Source: Gammaproteobacteria bacterium
Lineage (GTDB): Bacteria > Pseudomonadota > Gammaproteobacteria > Arenicellales > Poriferihabitantaceae
Length of the DNA stretch: 5,522 nucleotides
Reading direction: 5' to 3'
NCBI GenBank assembly: GCA_024679435.1
Contig: JAIBDK010000178.1
Coordinates: 1 to 5,522, forward strand
Shown here: piece by piece, positions 5,032 to 5,522 of the stretch
How positions within the stretch are numbered: the first letter of the stretch is position 1
Layout of the letters: every line of letters begins with the position of its first letter
Made by a program: the position numbers and the translations under genes
The notes under the pieces: generated by a model
What the model was told of the DNA's origin: nothing
The model's database searches: none
What the model saw: the letters and a program-made list of their open reading frames with translations, nothing else

Positions 5032-5522
5032 CCGAAACTTATTTTACTTTCTGTGCCCTGACGGAGCCGTGAGATGTTCGCTTTGTGTCGCCAGAACAGG
5101 CAAACCGCAATGATGCAGGCTAATAGCACGAAGGGCCCGTCCTGGAGCAGCCAGAAGACAACTCCGGGAGCGATGGCTGCAGCGGTGAGGGCCGCCAGGG
5201 AAGAATAGCGTGACGTTGCAGCGACTAAAAACCAGATTCCGAGCAGAATAAGGGATAGTTGCCAGCTGAGTCCGATAAATATGCCCGCTGCGGTTGCGAC
5301 ACCTTTGCCACCCTTAAACCCAAAAAACAGCGGAAACAGATGGCCGAGAAATGCACCCAGACCGCACAGGGCCAGAATACGCGAATCTGTCGTAACCTGG
5401 CCGGCAACCAGCATCGGGATCAAACCTTTTAGTACATCCCCGAGCAAGGTAATAATAGCGGCCTTCTTGCCGCCGAGTCTCAGCACATTGGTGGCACCCG
5501 GGTTTTTAGAGCCGCGGGTCGT
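5022..5522 (-). CDS. plsY: Acyl-phosphate:glycerol-3-phosphate acyltransferase PlsY, partial (N-terminus outside window)
   Basis: This is an inner-membrane enzyme that acylates sn-glycerol-3-phosphate at position 1 using acyl-phosphate from PlsX, the first step of phospholipid synthesis. The 166 visible residues run in frame to the right edge, so about 30-35 N-terminal residues, including the first membrane helix, are missing. In visible numbering, motif 1 is RGSKNPGATNVLR (3-15), motif 2 is GHLFPLFFGFKGGKGVAT (60-77), and motif 3 is the WRHKANISRLRQGTESKI segment (144-161). Hydrophobic segments at about 21-40, 48-68, 88-102, 108-125 and 130-143 fit the known topology. A GTG at 5486 could be read as a start but would remove motif 1, so it is internal. 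The gene converges on tsaD with a 59-base gap. tsaD and plsY are also neighbours in several other gammaproteobacteria, where they are usually described as divergent. Confidence 0.95.
   Translation of the reverse strand, partial: TTRGSKNPGATNVLRLGGKKAAIITLLGDVLKGLIPMLVAGQVTTDSRILALCGLGAFLGHLFPLFFGFKGGKGVATAAGIFIGLSWQLSLILLGIWFLVAATSRYSSLAALTAAAIAPGVVFWLLQDGPFVLLACIIAVCLFWRHKANISRLRQGTESKISFGSK

Noticed and set aside
5484..5486. GTG as the start of plsY
   Set aside because: The frame stays open to the window edge and encodes the RGSKNPGATN motif upstream of this codon, so the GTG is an internal Val.
1..5522. Mobile element, CRISPR array, tRNA/rRNA gene, toxin-antitoxin or defence system
   Set aside because: I saw no transposase-like protein, terminal inverted repeats, regularly spaced repeats, tRNA cloverleaf or defence-type domain; nearly all of the window is explained by five recognisable housekeeping-type genes and one conserved-family gene.

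Overview
The window looks like chromosomal housekeeping DNA from a gammaproteobacterium of moderate GC content. The evidence is the company of genes: a TatC C-terminus with a long acidic tail, an Aat-Bpt pair overlapping by ATGA, a TsaD with all family motifs, and a PlsY with all its glycerol-3-phosphate motifs. The genus cannot be named from this sequence alone; a marine or free-living lineage is only a guess.

Layout, left to right. Positions 2-136 (+) hold the last 44 codons of tatC, a subunit of the twin-arginine translocase. A 141-base gap with three small hairpins follows. Positions 278-2167 (+) encode an exported protein of the DUF255 / SPATA20-like family, with a signal peptide, a CHWC thioredoxin-type motif and an alpha/alpha-barrel-like C-terminal region. 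It converges on the aat-bpt pair (minus strand, 3669 to 2240), which encodes the two aminoacyl-tRNA-protein transferases of the bacterial N-degron pathway. A 240-base divergent region separates aat from tsaD (3910-4962, +) and carries an exact DnaA-box match, a 10-base direct repeat and a possible tsaD promoter. tsaD converges on plsY (minus strand, stop at 5022), which runs off the right edge without its first roughly 30 residues.

How the genes work together. Bpt adds Leu to N-terminal Asp/Glu, and Aat adds Leu/Phe to N-terminal Lys/Arg. Both create N-degrons read by ClpS-ClpAP, and both take aminoacyl-tRNA as donor. TsaD makes the t6A37 modification on ANN-decoding tRNAs. PlsY starts phospholipid synthesis, and TatC exports folded proteins. 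The common thread of the central three genes is tRNA use, but there is no sequence evidence of a shared pathway.

No mobile element, CRISPR array, tRNA, rRNA or phage gene was seen. No undescribed multi-gene system is evident. The points most worth a second look are the exported and divergent DUF255 protein, the DnaA box and direct repeat between aat and tsaD, the unusual local gene order, and inverted repeats overlapping the stop codons of both minus-strand transcripts.
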